From CBDDEH01 sp965226865 (GTDB taxonomy: Bacteria; Chloroflexota; Dehalococcoidia; Lucifugimonadales; JAGWBF01), in the NCBI GenBank assembly GCA_965226865.1, contig CBDDEH010000003.1:372001-436000 (forward strand): 64,000 nt of DNA, written 5' to 3'. The notes beneath the pieces are model-generated. The model worked only from the letters and a program-made list of their open reading frames with translations, did not search any database and was not told where the DNA came from. Positions 1 to 9,402 of this stretch are shown in pieces (the first letter of the stretch is position 1; each line of letters starts with the position of its first letter). Made by a program: the position numbers and the translations under genes.

Positions 1-947
1 GGCGTGATCCCCTTAGTGATAAACACAATCCGCGACTTTTTATCGCCGTCAGGCCACTGGGACAGATGCTCCGGAGCATGAATGATGTGCTGTACGCCAT
101 TCACCAATAACGGTCCAGAATTGTGGCTTCCCACGTTTAGAAAGCCCTTGATACGCAGGATGTCTTCACCTCTGGCGTATACCAACATGCTCAACCATAT
201 CCCGAAACCAACCCAGTCCAACGGCTCCAGAAACGTGATAGTCAAAGCGCGGGTATGCGACGACTTGCGTCCGACCGGAATATCCGACGGCAGCGTGTTT
301 TCATCATAGCTTTTGGGTCTCCCTATTAGTGACTCTCCAGATGTACCCCAGAGATCATCCCCATCTGCTACTCTTCCTTGGTTCGCCACGAAAACGCGAG
401 CTACTGGGTTCATCGAGCGGAGGTCACTCGTTAGGTTCTCCACAGCCTCCCCGGATGCCAAGTCCGTCTTTGTGATCACGATATCGTCAGCAGCAGCCAC
501 CTGCTTCCGGGCTTCCACGTGTCGAGCGATTTGTTCGCGTCCATGGATAGCGCTTACTGTAGTCAGTACCCTGGGTGGCGCGAAACGGGGATTTAGCACA
601 GGGTCGCTGGTGAGCGTAAAGTGGATGGGTGCGGGATCGGCCAGACCAGTGGTTTCCAGGATCACATGCCGAACAGGAGGTATGCTTCCACGCTCGGCGT
701 CGTCCACCAAAGTCGTCAGTGCACGGACAAGATCTTCTCTCACTGAGCAGCAGACGCAGCCGCCCTGTACGAGGCGCGTCTCTTCATTAACTTGCCGCAC
801 GAGCTCGCCGTCAAGGCCGACCTCGCCAAGCTCATTAACTATTACTGCGACGCCTTCTGCCGACGCGGCCACTGCGCGCCGAAGCAACGTGGTCTTCCCG
901 CTCCCCAGAAACCCCGTCACGATTGTGATTCGCTTGAGCTGCGTCAT
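1..947 (-). CDS. CobW/G3E-family GTPase (C-terminus off the left edge)
   Basis: Reading the minus strand from ATG at 947 gives MTQLKRITIVTGFLGSGKTT, with the Walker A motif GFLGSGKTT at once after the start, typical of G3E GTPases that deliver or insert metal (CobW, YjiA, UreG relatives). The metal-binding motif follows as GGCVCCSVRED, the CxCC signature of COG0523, then LETTGLADP (Walker B region) and an ITKTDL guanine-specificity motif. The C-terminal CobW domain runs off the window at base 1. It lies 7 bases downstream of a small minus-strand gene and is probably co-transcribed with it. The metal (Zn, Co or Ni) cannot be told from the sequence. Confidence 0.93.
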   Translation of the reverse strand, partial: MTQLKRITIVTGFLGSGKTTLLRRAVAASAEGVAVIVNELGEVGLDGELVRQVNEETRLVQGGCVCCSVREDLVRALTTLVDDAERGSIPPVRHVILETTGLADPAPIHFTLTSDPVLNPRFAPPRVLTTVSAIHGREQIARHVEARKQVAAADDIVITKTDLASGEAVENLTSDLRSMNPVARVFVANQGRVADGDDLWGTSGESLIGRPKSYDENTLPSDIPVGRKSSHTRALTITFLEPLDWVGFGIWLSMLVYARGEDILRIKGFLNVGSHNSGPLLVNGVQHIIHAPEHLSQWPDGDKKSRIVFITKGIT

Positions 948-954
948 GGCCACG

Positions 955-1299
955 TTACTCGACCTGCTGGTTATGCTGCAACGCATCTACCAAGTGCGGG
1001 TCAAGAGGGTCGATGCGTCGTCCGGCAAGCTTTTCAGTGGCTGGCCACAACTCGCCAAGGTTCTGTATCAGAACAGTACTTCCCTTGCTATCGACAAGTT
1101 TGTAGAGGGCGCCTACCCAGTCCTCAACACGCAGTCCATAATACTCCAGGATCTGATTGAGTACCTGCGCTCGTAGCAGACGCTCTCGTTGCCTGTTCCT
1201 CGCGGTGGGGCTCCCGGCATGCCCAGTGCCTGAGGCATGGACGTCTCTATCTTCCGTCCAATGCTCAATGGTTGGTAACTGCCAACACACCAGACACAC
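955..1299 (-). CDS. Hypothetical 114-aa protein upstream of the CobW GTPase
   Basis: I do not recognise this family. The predicted protein begins MCLVC (a CxxC pair) and continues into a charged, helical second half (ILEYYGLRVEDWVGALYKLVDSKG) ending near the CobW start. It is tightly spaced (7 bases) with the GTPase gene and on the same strand, so an operon is likely. The first 40 residues are of uneven composition, and the real start could lie further in. The coding call rests on the plausible globular second half and gene spacing. Confidence 0.55.
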   Translation of the reverse strand: MCLVCWQLPTIEHWTEDRDVHASGTGHAGSPTARNRQRERLLRAQVLNQILEYYGLRVEDWVGALYKLVDSKGSTVLIQNLGELWPATEKLAGRRIDPLDPHLVDALQHNQQVE

Positions 1300-1353
1300 T
1301 GTCGCCCTTCTTTCCTATAGCCGGGCTGATCTCCGGATCACCGATTGGAGATG

Positions 1354-2238
1354 CTATCCCTTGAATGGCTGACGGCGCCGATAGCTGTCCGCCATCTCCT
1401 CCAGGGTTGCCCATTTCACACCCGGGTAGCTGCTTATGTGGTCTATGACCCGCTCCAGCATTAGAAGGACCTGGGGACGACCGCTTACATCAGGGTGAAT
1501 AGTGAAGGGGAAGACCGCGTAGTCGTACTCTCTGTACACCCAGTCGAACTGGTCTGTCCAAAGCTGTTCGATGTCGTGGGGGTTTACCCATCCATGACTC
1601 CAAGGTGCCGCCTTGATAAACATCATCGGTGGCAGGTCGTCTGTATACCAGTTTCCGGCCAGTTCGACAAGGTTTACGTGCCTACCTCTTATAAGAGGCT
1701 TCATCCACTCTTCCGCGGGCTTCGAGTAATCCAGCTTCGTCCACGTATCGCCGACGCGCGCGTAGTACGGTTGGAAATCATGGTGGGCTTGGCTATGGTC
1801 ATACGTGAAGCCATATTTCATGAGCAGCTCTGCTGTCACCTCGGACATCTCCCACCATGGCGCCACGTATCCCCGGGGCTTCTTGCCGGACAGCTTTTCT
1901 ATTAGCCCGACGACTTTGGATATAATGGCCTCTTCCTGGGTAGGAGTCATGGCGACAGGGTTCTCATGGGTGTACCCGTGGCCCCCTATCTCGTGCCCTG
2001 CGTCAGCAACCGCCTTCATTTCGTCCGGGAAGGTCTCAATAGAGTGTCCTGGAATGAACCACGAGGTTCTTATATTACGTCTCTTGAAGAGCTCCAGGAG
2101 CCGAGGAGTGCCCACCTCTCCCGAGAAAAGACCGCGGGAGATGTCAAACGGAGAGTTTTCACCGCCATAGGAGCCGAGCTGCCCTGCAACGGCATCCACA
2201 TCGATACCGAATCCTACATAGATCTCTTTATCCGCCAT
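1354..2238 (-). CDS. Polysaccharide deacetylase / PuuE-like hydrolase
   Basis: About 294 residues of the NodB homology (carbohydrate esterase 4) fold. Visible motifs are FGIDVDAV (catalytic and metal Asp near residue 10), GHEIGGHGYTHE (the metal-binding HxxxH strand) and RGYVAPWWEMS. Members of this subgroup with long inserts act on N-acetylated sugars or, as in PuuE-type allantoinases, on ureide rings; the substrate cannot be decided here. I chose ATG 2238 (MADKEIYVG) because GGAGGG lies 7 bases upstream; an in-frame ATG at 2355 lacks a ribosome site and adds non-conserved residues. It is 67 bases downstream of the LOG gene on the same strand. There is no signal peptide, so it is probably cytoplasmic. 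Confidence 0.9.
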   Translation of the reverse strand: MADKEIYVGFGIDVDAVAGQLGSYGGENSPFDISRGLFSGEVGTPRLLELFKRRNIRTSWFIPGHSIETFPDEMKAVADAGHEIGGHGYTHENPVAMTPTQEEAIISKVVGLIEKLSGKKPRGYVAPWWEMSEVTAELLMKYGFTYDHSQAHHDFQPYYARVGDTWTKLDYSKPAEEWMKPLIRGRHVNLVELAGNWYTDDLPPMMFIKAAPWSHGWVNPHDIEQLWTDQFDWVYREYDYAVFPFTIHPDVSGRPQVLLMLERVIDHISSYPGVKWATLEEMADSYRRRQPFKG

Positions 2239-2305
2239 GTGTGTTCCCTCCTTCTTGATAAATTTGTCCCTAGCGTTAACGTTCGAGGAGCAGTTTAGTT
2301 TACCA

Positions 2306-3409
2306 TCAGGCAAGGTAACAGTCGATTGCTCCTTCTCGCCTGCAAAGACGGGCAATGCTCGAATGGGTCAGGGTTGTTGAAACCTCCTGACCCATTCGGT
2401 TAATGGCAAGTATCATTTCGTTGAGTCGGCCAGCGCTTTGTCTGTTGTAAGCGAAGGCGATCCTGGGCTTCGATAGGATCTCGGTCTCGTTCTTCTCTTG
2501 AGCCAAGGGAGCCGTCCTCGTGATGTCTCCCGTCTTCACTATGTCACGGAACGACTCGTTCAGATGTGTCAAGTGATCATCCCTCAACTCCTTGTCCAGC
2601 CGTATCACCAGGGTGTCTCGGACCTGCCTCATGGAGTGATATGTCGAGTAGTAGAACTCGATCCAGTCGACCGCTTCTTGAGGTGAGTGGACTATCTTGT
2701 ACCAGGAGCGGTCTTCAGCGGAAATGAATCCTCTGGCCATCATCTGATGCATGACAAACTGGTCCCATGTCTCCCAATAGTTATCATCCGGAAGCTCCAT
2801 GAGGACGAGCGGTCTGGGAGGTGCCTTTCCCGTTTGCATCAACGTGAGCACTTCAAAACATTCATCGTGGGTGCCGAAGCCGCCCGGAAAGAGGGCAAAA
2901 GCGTCGGCCTCCATGACAAAGAAGATTTTGCGGGTAAAGAAGTAGCGGAACGTAATCAGCTTGGGATCGTCCTGGATTATGGTGGAAGGCCCACTTTCGA
3001 AGGGGAGAAGAATGTCCACACCAAAACTGTTCTGGGCGCCTGCTCCTTCAATTCCAGCCCTCATGATACCCTCGGCTGCTCCGGTGATCGCCATGAAACC
3101 CCGCTCGGCCAGAAGCCGACCGAATAGGACAGCTAGCTCATAGTATGGCTCTCCCTCAGGAAGCCTTGCGGAACCAAATATGGACACTTTGCGGATCGTT
3201 CTGTAGGGCTTGAAGACTCTGGCCGCGTACCGGAACTCCGCCACAGCCCTATTGATCACTTTGAGATCCAAGATGTCCAGATTGTCTCGCTTACACTTCA
3301 AAGCGTTGATAAGGATCTCTTTGTAAAGCCAGGAGCGGAGGTCTTTCCCCTTGAACGTTGAAATTTCCTGGACTTCTTTAAGGATGTCCTCCACGGTGCC
3401 CAGTTTCAT
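2306..3409 (-). CDS. LOG-family (TIGR00730-like) Rossmann protein
   Basis: 367 residues. The central domain has FGSARLPEGEPYY, a Rossmann-type glycine segment, ITGAAEGIMRAGIEGA, and the family hallmark PGGFGTHDECFE (the PGGxGTxxE motif of cytokinin riboside phosphoribohydrolases, once misnamed lysine decarboxylases). The protein is longer than the usual 180-250 residue LOG proteins: about 60 extra residues precede the domain and about 100 follow it. Known family members cleave nucleoside monophosphates to base and ribose-5-phosphate; the substrate here is unknown. GGGGAAAC precedes the ATG. It lies upstream of the deacetylase gene and may share a transcript. Confidence 0.88.
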   Translation of the reverse strand: MKLGTVEDILKEVQEISTFKGKDLRSWLYKEILINALKCKRDNLDILDLKVINRAVAEFRYAARVFKPYRTIRKVSIFGSARLPEGEPYYELAVLFGRLLAERGFMAITGAAEGIMRAGIEGAGAQNSFGVDILLPFESGPSTIIQDDPKLITFRYFFTRKIFFVMEADAFALFPGGFGTHDECFEVLTLMQTGKAPPRPLVLMELPDDNYWETWDQFVMHQMMARGFISAEDRSWYKIVHSPQEAVDWIEFYYSTYHSMRQVRDTLVIRLDKELRDDHLTHLNESFRDIVKTGDITRTAPLAQEKNETEILSKPRIAFAYNRQSAGRLNEMILAINRMGQEVSTTLTHSSIARLCRREGAIDCYLA

Positions 3410-3606
3410 GTTTCCCCTATCCTCTCAGCTTACTTTCAGAAGGGTCGCCCGTACATTATGGTTGTTCACCAGGGGAAACAGCAATCGAAGTCACTCCACA
3501 CAGCCAGAATCGAGTTCTAGGCGTCCGCGATATTGGTGCCACGCTATAGCTGGGTCTCGCGGAGGTTCCAAATCAGCGTCGGGGAAGTCCAGGACAATCC
3601 AGAGAT

Positions 3607-4149
3607 TCAGCTCTCCAGCAAAGCCAAGTACTCCTTGCGCAGCTTCGCAACCTTTGGCTCGATTACCAACTGGCAGTAGGGGTTCTGAGAATTGCGGCGG
3701 TAATAATCTTGGTGGTGCTCCTCTGCTTCCCAAAAAGAATCAAAGGGCACAAGGTCGGTCACAATATCGCCTGGCCAGATGCGTTGCGCCTCGATCTCTT
3801 CCATTACAGAAAGGGCGTCCTGCTTTTGCGATTCTGAATGGTAGAAAATTGCAGAGCGGTACTGAGTTCCTACATCTGCCCCTTGTCGATCGAGGGTAGT
3901 GGGATCGTGAATCGTGAAGAACACGGACAGCAGATCGCGATAGCTTACGATCCGTGGATCAAAAGATATCTGTACTACTTCAGCATGGCCTGTCTCTCCT
4001 GCGCAAACCTGTTGATAACTTGGATTAGGAGCGTCACCTCCGGCGTATCCAGAAACGACTTGGCTCACGCCACGTAGCCGTTCGTAAACAGCCTCCAAGC
4101 ACCAGAAGCACCCTCCGGCTAGTGTTGCTATGTCTTCGATTTCTTCCAT
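3607..4149 (-). CDS. msrA: Peptide methionine-S-sulfoxide reductase MsrA
   Basis: 180 residues of a standard MsrA. The active-site motif GCFWCLEAVYERLRGV is near the N-terminus, with VSGYAGG, TGHAEVV and YRSAIFYHSESQ downstream, all diagnostic of the family. The enzyme reduces methionine-S-sulfoxide in oxidised proteins, with the Cys of GCFWC as nucleophile and thioredoxin as usual reductant. No MsrB domain is fused. It is a single gene on the minus strand; the stretch of about 190 bases between it and the LOG gene holds nothing I can support. Confidence 0.96.
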   Translation of the reverse strand: MEEIEDIATLAGGCFWCLEAVYERLRGVSQVVSGYAGGDAPNPSYQQVCAGETGHAEVVQISFDPRIVSYRDLLSVFFTIHDPTTLDRQGADVGTQYRSAIFYHSESQKQDALSVMEEIEAQRIWPGDIVTDLVPFDSFWEAEEHHQDYYRRNSQNPYCQLVIEPKVAKLRKEYLALLES

Positions 4150-4300
4150 GATTCACCTGCTTCCGTCACGGCTACAATCTTACCGAAGTTACAGGCTTAC
4201 CGAAGCCCCACATCTTCGAAATGTGATTCCCCATCCGGATCGGCATAAATGCGGGTATAGTGCATTTCTGTTAACCCCCTTAGGTGGATCGGGAAAATTG

Positions 4301-4471
4301 TTAGGGTTTGGTTGACTGCCCGTGACATTTCTTATACTTCTTGCCGCTGCCACAGGGACATTTTTTGTTGCGGCCAATCTTGCCGTGTTGTTGGCGTAAT
4401 GCCCGCTTTTGGCCGCAATCGTAACAGGTGCATGCCGGAGGGTGGTCAGCATACCAATTTGTTCTCACCAT
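4301..4471 (-). CDS. 56-aa SEC-C motif (zinc-binding) small protein
   Basis: Minus-strand reading from ATG 4471 gives a 56-residue protein with two metal-binding patches: ACTCYDCGQ and then the SEC-C motif IGRNKKCPCGSGKKYKKCHG, ending shortly after at TAA 4301. The SEC-C signature (CPCGSGKKYKxCH) binds zinc and, at the end of SecA, contacts SecB and ribosomes; standalone micro-proteins carrying it are common and of unclear function. An in-frame TAA lies 12 bases before the ATG, fixing the start. The gene is isolated. Confidence 0.8.
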   Translation of the reverse strand: MVRTNWYADHPPACTCYDCGQKRALRQQHGKIGRNKKCPCGSGKKYKKCHGQSTKP

Positions 4472-4857
4472 ATCTGCTTGGGTTTATAAACTACCGATAT
4501 CAAATAGTCCACTTAGCCAGTCGTCCGCTATACTAACTCGCTGCACCAACAGGTAGTACCCATCCACATGATACCTCGGCAGTCTACCTGTTCTGCATTA
4601 TCGGCTGATCCGGACCAACATATAAATAACCCGACTATTGTATTGATAGGCGTATCGACAGGCCAAGTTGGCGACATCCTCTGCCACGTCATCGACGGCA
4701 TGGATAGCGCCTCTTGCCGTATGATGGGCTAATGCAGATACAGACTCGGGATTTTCTAATGCCTGTTTCGGATATCACTAATACCCGAAAAAGAACTAAA
4801 GTATAGTGGCATCTGGCCAAAGCCGATGAGATAAAGAATCAACCGGGAGGCTACACC
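4472..4857. other. Intergenic stretch, no gene supported
   Basis: About 385 bases with stops in all frames and no ribosome-site-plus-ORF combination I trust. AT content is higher than in neighbouring genes. No tRNA or obvious hairpin terminator was recognised. Confidence 0.5.
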
Positions 4858-4995
4858 GTGTCGATCCATTCCTTTTTGAGGCGATACTTAGTTTTCGGTC
4901 CGCTGGTTCTGCTGGCTACAGTTGCGAGTTCCTACGGCGATGCCATTTTCCCATGGCTCCAGCCCAAAGGGATAGTTGTCAGGCCCATGAACTAG
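4858..4995 (+). CDS. Possible 45-aa membrane or secreted peptide
   Basis: A GTG start at 4858 is preceded by a good ribosome site (GGGAGG, 7 bases away). The frame runs 45 codons to TAG: a short basic N-terminus (SIHSFLRRY), a hydrophobic stretch of about 15 residues (LVFGPLVLLATVA) and a polar tail (PWLQPKGIVVRPMN). That is the plan of a signal peptide or single-span peptide. I recognise no family. The call depends on the ribosome site and hydrophobic pattern only; it could be the remnant of a longer secreted protein. Confidence 0.35.
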   Translation: MSIHSFLRRYLVFGPLVLLATVASSYGDAIFPWLQPKGIVVRPMN

Positions 4996-5645
4996 CCGTT
5001 AGGTGTACTATCAAATCGTCTCTAGATGTCGTCGATGCGGTTCCTATTACTCAGCCAGCCCTAAAGACCTTCTAATGGCCTGCCCAATGGGTATCAAGTG
5101 GTTTTCTTCATCGTTTAGCTGCCATTCGTACGTCGGTACTGGAAACATCCGATTATGTAGAATTACAGCTCCCAAACGGGTGTCGGGGTCAGCCCAACCG
5201 AGCGTTCCTCCAAATCCGGCATGACCAAATGTGCGTCGATTGCTCCCGGCTGCAGCCATTCCACGGCCACCTACCAGCCAGAACGCTCCTAAGCTGCCCT
5301 ATGTGGGACGCCTATGACCGGGTCGTAATCAAAGGGCTGACGAGGAACGCTGAATAATCGAATCCGCTCTTCCGAGAGTAAGCGTACCCCGTCCAGTTCA
5401 CCACCATTTGCCAGCATCCCCCAGAACCTCGCGGCACCGCGAGCGTTCATGAGCCCGTTTACTCCAGGAATGCACGCTCGCATCACGTCGGGGCGTCCCA
5501 GGACTTCTTGTCGAGTGCCAACCTGAGGTGGTATGGATAGTCTGTAAATGGAATCAGGAGCCATACCCGGTGCTCCAGGTGGTAGAGGTGGGGCATCTAT
5601 AAGTTTGGCCACCCTGGACTCGGCTTCATCCGGGATGCCGATCCA

Positions 5646-5651
5646 AAGGTT
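5646..5651. repeat. Target-site duplication, left copy (AAGGTT)
   Basis: AAGGTT at 5646-5651 matches 7660-7665 on the other side of the IS1182-type element; only one copy is needed to restore the host reading frame. Confidence 0.8.
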
Positions 5652-5745
5652 GATTTGTTCGTAAAAACCCCTCGCCAGCCTGGGGCAAGGTGGGGATAAT
5701 GTAATAAAAGGTCGTGGGCGCTGCGCCTGGCCGAGGGAGGGGAGG

Positions 5746-7471
5746 ATGTTCCGAATACGAGACCCGCAAGAGAGCCTCTGGCAGTCCCAGTTCCTGGTGA
5801 CGCCGAAGAAGGCTAAGCGCCTGGAGAGAAGTTGGGCCGAGGTTTTCCGAAACGAGGCGCTCCCCCTGATTGACGAGGAGCGCTTTGCTCCCATGTACTG
5901 CGTGGACAACGGCCGTCCCAACCGGGCGGTGCAGACCGTCCTCGGGGTCCACCTCCTCAAAGAGATGTTCAACCTCACCGACGATGAAGCTCTGGAACAA
6001 CTAGAGTTCAACCCTTCGGCAAGCTCAGGGCAGGCTCTGCTCTGGCACCACGCCCTGCGGCTGGACATCGAGGAGACCCACCTGCCCCAGAAGACCCTCC
6101 ACAACTTCCGAGTTCGCCTGATGCAGCACGACGGTGGCCGGCTGGCTTTCCAGGAGACCACGGACCGGATCATCCAGGCGCTGGGCATACGCACCGGAAA
6201 GCAACGGCTGGACTCCACCCACATCATGAGCAACATCGCCACACTCACCCGGCTGGGCCTGTTCTGTGAGACGATGCGGTTGTTCCTGCGGGCCTTGCGC
6301 TGGGAGCACCCAGAGCTTCGCCCTGGGGTTCCGGAGGGCCTCCTAGGGCGCTATTTGAAGGAAGAAGACGAGGCGACCCACTACGAGGACGCCCGCACGG
6401 GGGAGGGTCGGCGACGCCTTTCGGTCTGTGCCCGGGACCTCTACCGGCTGGTGGACCGGTTCCATGGCACGACTGCTGCCCAGCTGGAGGAGTACCGGCT
6501 GCTGGAGCGGCTGCTGCGGGAGCAGTGCCATGTGGGCAAACACCAGGACGGGCGCCCCAGGGACGATGACGACGATGCTGGGGAATGCAAGGTGCCCGTG
6601 GCCTTGAAGGACCCGAAGCAGGTGTCCGCCGACTCGCTGCAATCGCCCCACGGCCCGGATGTGACCTACAGCGGCCACAAGGGGAAGGGGTACGAGGTGC
6701 AGGTGGCGGAGACCTGCCACGAGGAGAACGCCACCCAGCTCATCACCCACGTGGAGGTGACCCCCTCGAGTGGGAGCGACACCGACGTGAGCGTGCCGGT
6801 CGTTGACGGGCTCGCGGAGCGGAAGGTCCGACCGGACGAGCTCTTCGCCGACACGGCGTATGGGTCGGGCCGCAATGCCTTCGAAGCCTCGCGCCGGGGA
6901 ACGGAACTGGTGAGCCCGGTGGCGGGGTCGGCGCCGGGGAACTCGCACGAAGGAGAGGGTGACGGACCACCGCCGCTCACCGCCGCGGACTTTCAGATCG
7001 ACGTCACAGGGGAGCAGGCCACGGCGTGCCCCGCCGGCCACCCGTCCATCGAGGAGTACGAGCTGAAGGATGCGCCGGAGCGGGTAGAGGTCCACTTTGC
7101 CGGGACAACATGCGAGCCCCTGCCCCTTGCGATCCCGTTGCCCGGTGAAGCTGGACCGGCGTGCGGGGGCCTACGTCCTCAAGGCGGACCTGGTGAAGGT
7201 GAACATCGAGCGGCGCCGGAGGGCCGAGGCCACCGAGGAGTGGCGCAAGCGGTATGACATAAGGGCTGGTATCGAGGGAACGAACTCCGAGCTGAAGCGC
7301 GCCCACGGGCTTGGGCGCTTGCGGGTGCGAGGGGGCCGTCGGGTGCGGCTTGCCGTCTACCTGAAGGCGTTGGCGTGCAACTTCAAGCGGATGGTCCATG
7401 CACGCCTGGTGGAGATGGAGAACACGGCTCAGCGGGCGGTCGGGACGGTACCTGCGGTCGCGGCCGCATGA
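5746..7471 (+). pseudogene. IS1182-type transposase, one frameshift near 7117
   Basis: The N-terminus shows the DUF772 pattern (VQTVLGVHLLKEMFNLTDDEALEQLEFN), followed by RQRLDSTH-like GKQRLDSTHIMS (first DDE Asp) and DELFADTAYGSG (second Asp). The third acidic residue lies in the C-terminal piece, RYDIRAGIEGTNSELKRAHGL, which is in another frame. The frame changes at TTCEP/CPLRSRCPVK, within a run of four C (about 7116-7119); with three C the protein is continuous. Without repair the transposase loses its catalytic Glu. An eight-codon insertion (PSASSGQA, 6013-6036) lies in the N-terminal domain where relatives read directly FN-LLWHHALRL. Confidence 0.85.
6013..6036. repeat. REP-like mini-element inside the transposase gene
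   Basis: The 24-base segment beginning CCTTCGGCAAGCTCAGGG lies in frame in the transposase and encodes PSASSGQA. The same CCTTCG(A/G)CAAGCTCAGG word is familiar as a dispersed repeat in many bacterial genomes (established knowledge from memory). Here it seems to have inserted into a mobile-element gene without breaking the frame. Confidence 0.55.
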
Positions 7472-7659
7472 GGGCGCCGCTCCACAACTTCCACCGGGTG
7501 CCCTGAGCCACGGAAGGGGTACCGCAACGGGATCACGCTTGTCCTGAGCGCAGCAGATAGGGCGGTGAGGCCAGCAGCCGGCATCCCGTGGCCTCCTCCG
7601 CTCCAGACCACCTTCGCACGCCAGGGCTCATCTCAAACAGGCCTTGTTACGAGGGAATC

Positions 7660-7665
7660 AAGGTT
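7660..7665. repeat. Target-site duplication, right copy (AAGGTT)
   Basis: Right-hand copy of the 6-bp duplication flanking the IS1182-type element; it pairs with 5646-5651. Confidence 0.8.
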
Positions 7666-8370
7666 ATCTACACCCAGCGGCAAACAGATCTCTTCCTGAA
7701 AGAACTCCTGGAACGTCCTACCCTTCGGATCGGTGCGTTGTACCACTTCACCAACGATCCAGCCAAATATGTATCCCATAATGACGCATCTCGTACCGGG
7801 TTCGAAGAGAGGTCTCATCTCGGCTATTTGACCAACCATCCAGTCCCAATCGCACATCAGCTCGGGAGTGACGCCGACGGGCATCTGAGGGATACCAGCC
7901 CGGTGGGTCAGTATGTCGTAAATCGCTATTTTTTCTTTGCCGTGTTTGCCAAACTCTGGCCAGTACCTGGCTACCGGGGCTTCGTAATCCACAAGGCCTC
8001 GGTCGACCTGGATATGTAGCGCAACAGCCGCCATCGCCTTTGTAACGGAGAAAACGTGGAACAGGGTGTCTGGTTTCACCTTCCGGCCTGTCGTCGCGTT
8101 GGCGATTCCGTCCCAAAGGTCCACCACCAGCTTGCCATCCAGATATGCTGCAACCTGGATGCCCACCTCTCCATGTTCTCTTATAGCCAAATCGACAGTT
8201 TCCTGGACAGCTTGGTTCGGGGTTTGGGACATCCGACTACCTCTCGATGCTTCGAAGAAGCGACTTTGGGGCATTGCATCACGCATAGAATACTGCTCAG
8301 CGCCCCATTAGTCGCGGTGAATTGACTGGAAGCAGGGTTGTTGTAATATGTCTTAGGTAAGGGGGTCCGT

Positions 8371-8670
8371 ATGGCGAAGAACGGGTTCAAGGTCCTTGAT
8401 AGTGACTTACATGTCGTCGAACCTCTCGATCTATGGCAAAAGTATACGGATCCCGAGTTCAGAGACGAGGCTCCCAAGGGAGTCGTTGGCGGTTCGGGTA
8501 TATGGTCCATCATGGGGCCAGATGGAAGACCTTGGGGCCGTAATCCGACATACCTCCAAAAATCGGGACGCCTAACGGCCAGTTATTATTCTGAATACGA
8601 AGAGCGACTGAAGCCATATCAAGAAGCGGGGTATTCCGCCGAAGCAGAGTTGAAAGCGATGGACGTTGAA
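8371..8670 (+). pseudogene. Amidohydrolase (COG2159) fragment, N-terminal 100 residues
   Basis: Starts MAKNGFKVLDSDLHVVEPLDLWQ, with the DxH metal motif (SDLH) of ACMSD-like amidohydrolases, and runs to LKAMDVEG. It is a clear paralogue of the complete gene at 9588-10724 (MKQGFRVMDSDLHLFEPPD ... LKAMDVEGID). After 8670 the sequence becomes the antisense of an alpha/beta hydrolase gene, so about 270 residues, including the other metal ligands, are lost. Inactive as it stands; the ORF runs on to 8739 only by chance. Confidence 0.85.
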
Positions 8671-9402
8671 GGGGCAACAGCACCTTTTCAGTCGGCGTCC
8701 CAGGTTGCAACAAGGACCTGTGGCGGTCGACGTGTCTGACCATGGTATCATGCTCTCCGCACATGAAGAGGGTAGGGCAACGGATTAAGGGTAGCCGCTT
8801 GGTGAGATACTGGTCCTCTACCCAGCGATGGACCGTCGGCCACCACCAGAGTGACTGAAGCGCAGACATCGCGGCCCGGTGCAAGATCTCAACTGAAGTG
8901 GAGTTGGTGGCGAGTTGTCTGCGCTGCTCCCACACCTCGAGCAAATGAGAGCCATCCCTGTTTAGTTCCACGGCAGGGCTCTTCGTTTGCCTCAACCTAA
9001 CCCGCCTTTCCTCTTCCCAGTCGGGTGAGCCTACCAGGACCAGCTTTTCCACCCGATCCGGATACGAAGCGGCCACCTCGGTGGCGATGGCGGCGCCAGT
9101 ATGCTGCCCCAAGACGCGGGATCGACCAATACCCCAGGCATCCAGGAAACTGACCACAGTTCCGGCTGCATCCTCGATATGAGACCCAATCGGCGGAGGG
9201 TCCGAGTCACCATGGCCAAAGATGTCCATGGCGATAACCCGGTATTTTGAAGCCAGAATAGGCAGGATATCCAGGAAATAAACGGAGGACCCGGTGGCGG
9301 GATGTAGGAGAAGAAGCGGCTTGCCGCTACCGGCTGCGCGGTAGTGAAGCGTTCCTTCGTCCAGCTCAACGAAGTCACGCTTGACCGCATCCCCTTTCCG
9401 GA
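8671..9402 (-). pseudogene. Alpha/beta hydrolase, C-terminus lost and start unclear
   Basis: The minus strand encodes VRKGDAVKRDFVELDEGTLHYRAAGSG, LLLLHPATGSS (oxyanion region) and MDIFGHGDSDPP, typical of small-molecule alpha/beta hydrolases. The nucleophile elbow here reads LGQHTGAAIA in place of the usual GxSxG, so the nucleophile is His or absent. CPTLFMCGEHDTMV contains the late acid region. The gene stops at the same junction (about 8670) that truncates the amidohydrolase fragment, so the catalytic His is missing. No ATG, GTG or TTG lies in frame before residue 60; either CTG near 9407 is used or the start is damaged. Confidence 0.75.

Larger units (their letters stand above)
5652..7659 (+). 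mobile_element. IS1182-family insertion sequence, 2,008 bp
   Basis: The limits come from the interrupted host gene and the flanking 6-bp duplication. The outer ends are imperfect inverted repeats: the left end starts GATTTGTTCGTAA and the right end, reverse-complemented, starts GATTCCCTCGTAA. The element holds one transposase gene of DUF772-plus-DDE type (IS1182-like), whose frame is broken once. Confidence 0.85.
5047..8232 (-). pseudogene. Beta-lactamase-family serine hydrolase, split by an IS and frameshifted
   Basis: The N-terminal part (8232 down to 7660) begins MSQTPNQAVQETVDLAIREH and carries the SxxK catalytic motif in FHVFSVTKAMAA, then FGWIVGEVV and EEICLPLGVDNL. The C-terminal part (5651 down to 5047) resumes at WIGIPDEAESRVAKL and ends with GHAGFGGTLGW (the HxG-like third motif). 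Removing the 2,008-base insertion and one copy of AAGGTT rejoins the reading frame exactly (GVDNL-WIGIP). A second defect is a one-base loss near 5300: the frame ends in HRAA-stop while SLGAFWLVGG continues in the next frame. The family (class C-like, EstB-type) hydrolyses esters or beta-lactams. ATG 8232 is preferred for its GAGAGG site. Confidence 0.9.

Noticed and set aside
313..1176. 287-aa plus-strand ORF opposite the CobW gene
   Set aside because: Serine/arginine-rich antisense of a clear GTPase; no motif or ribosome site.
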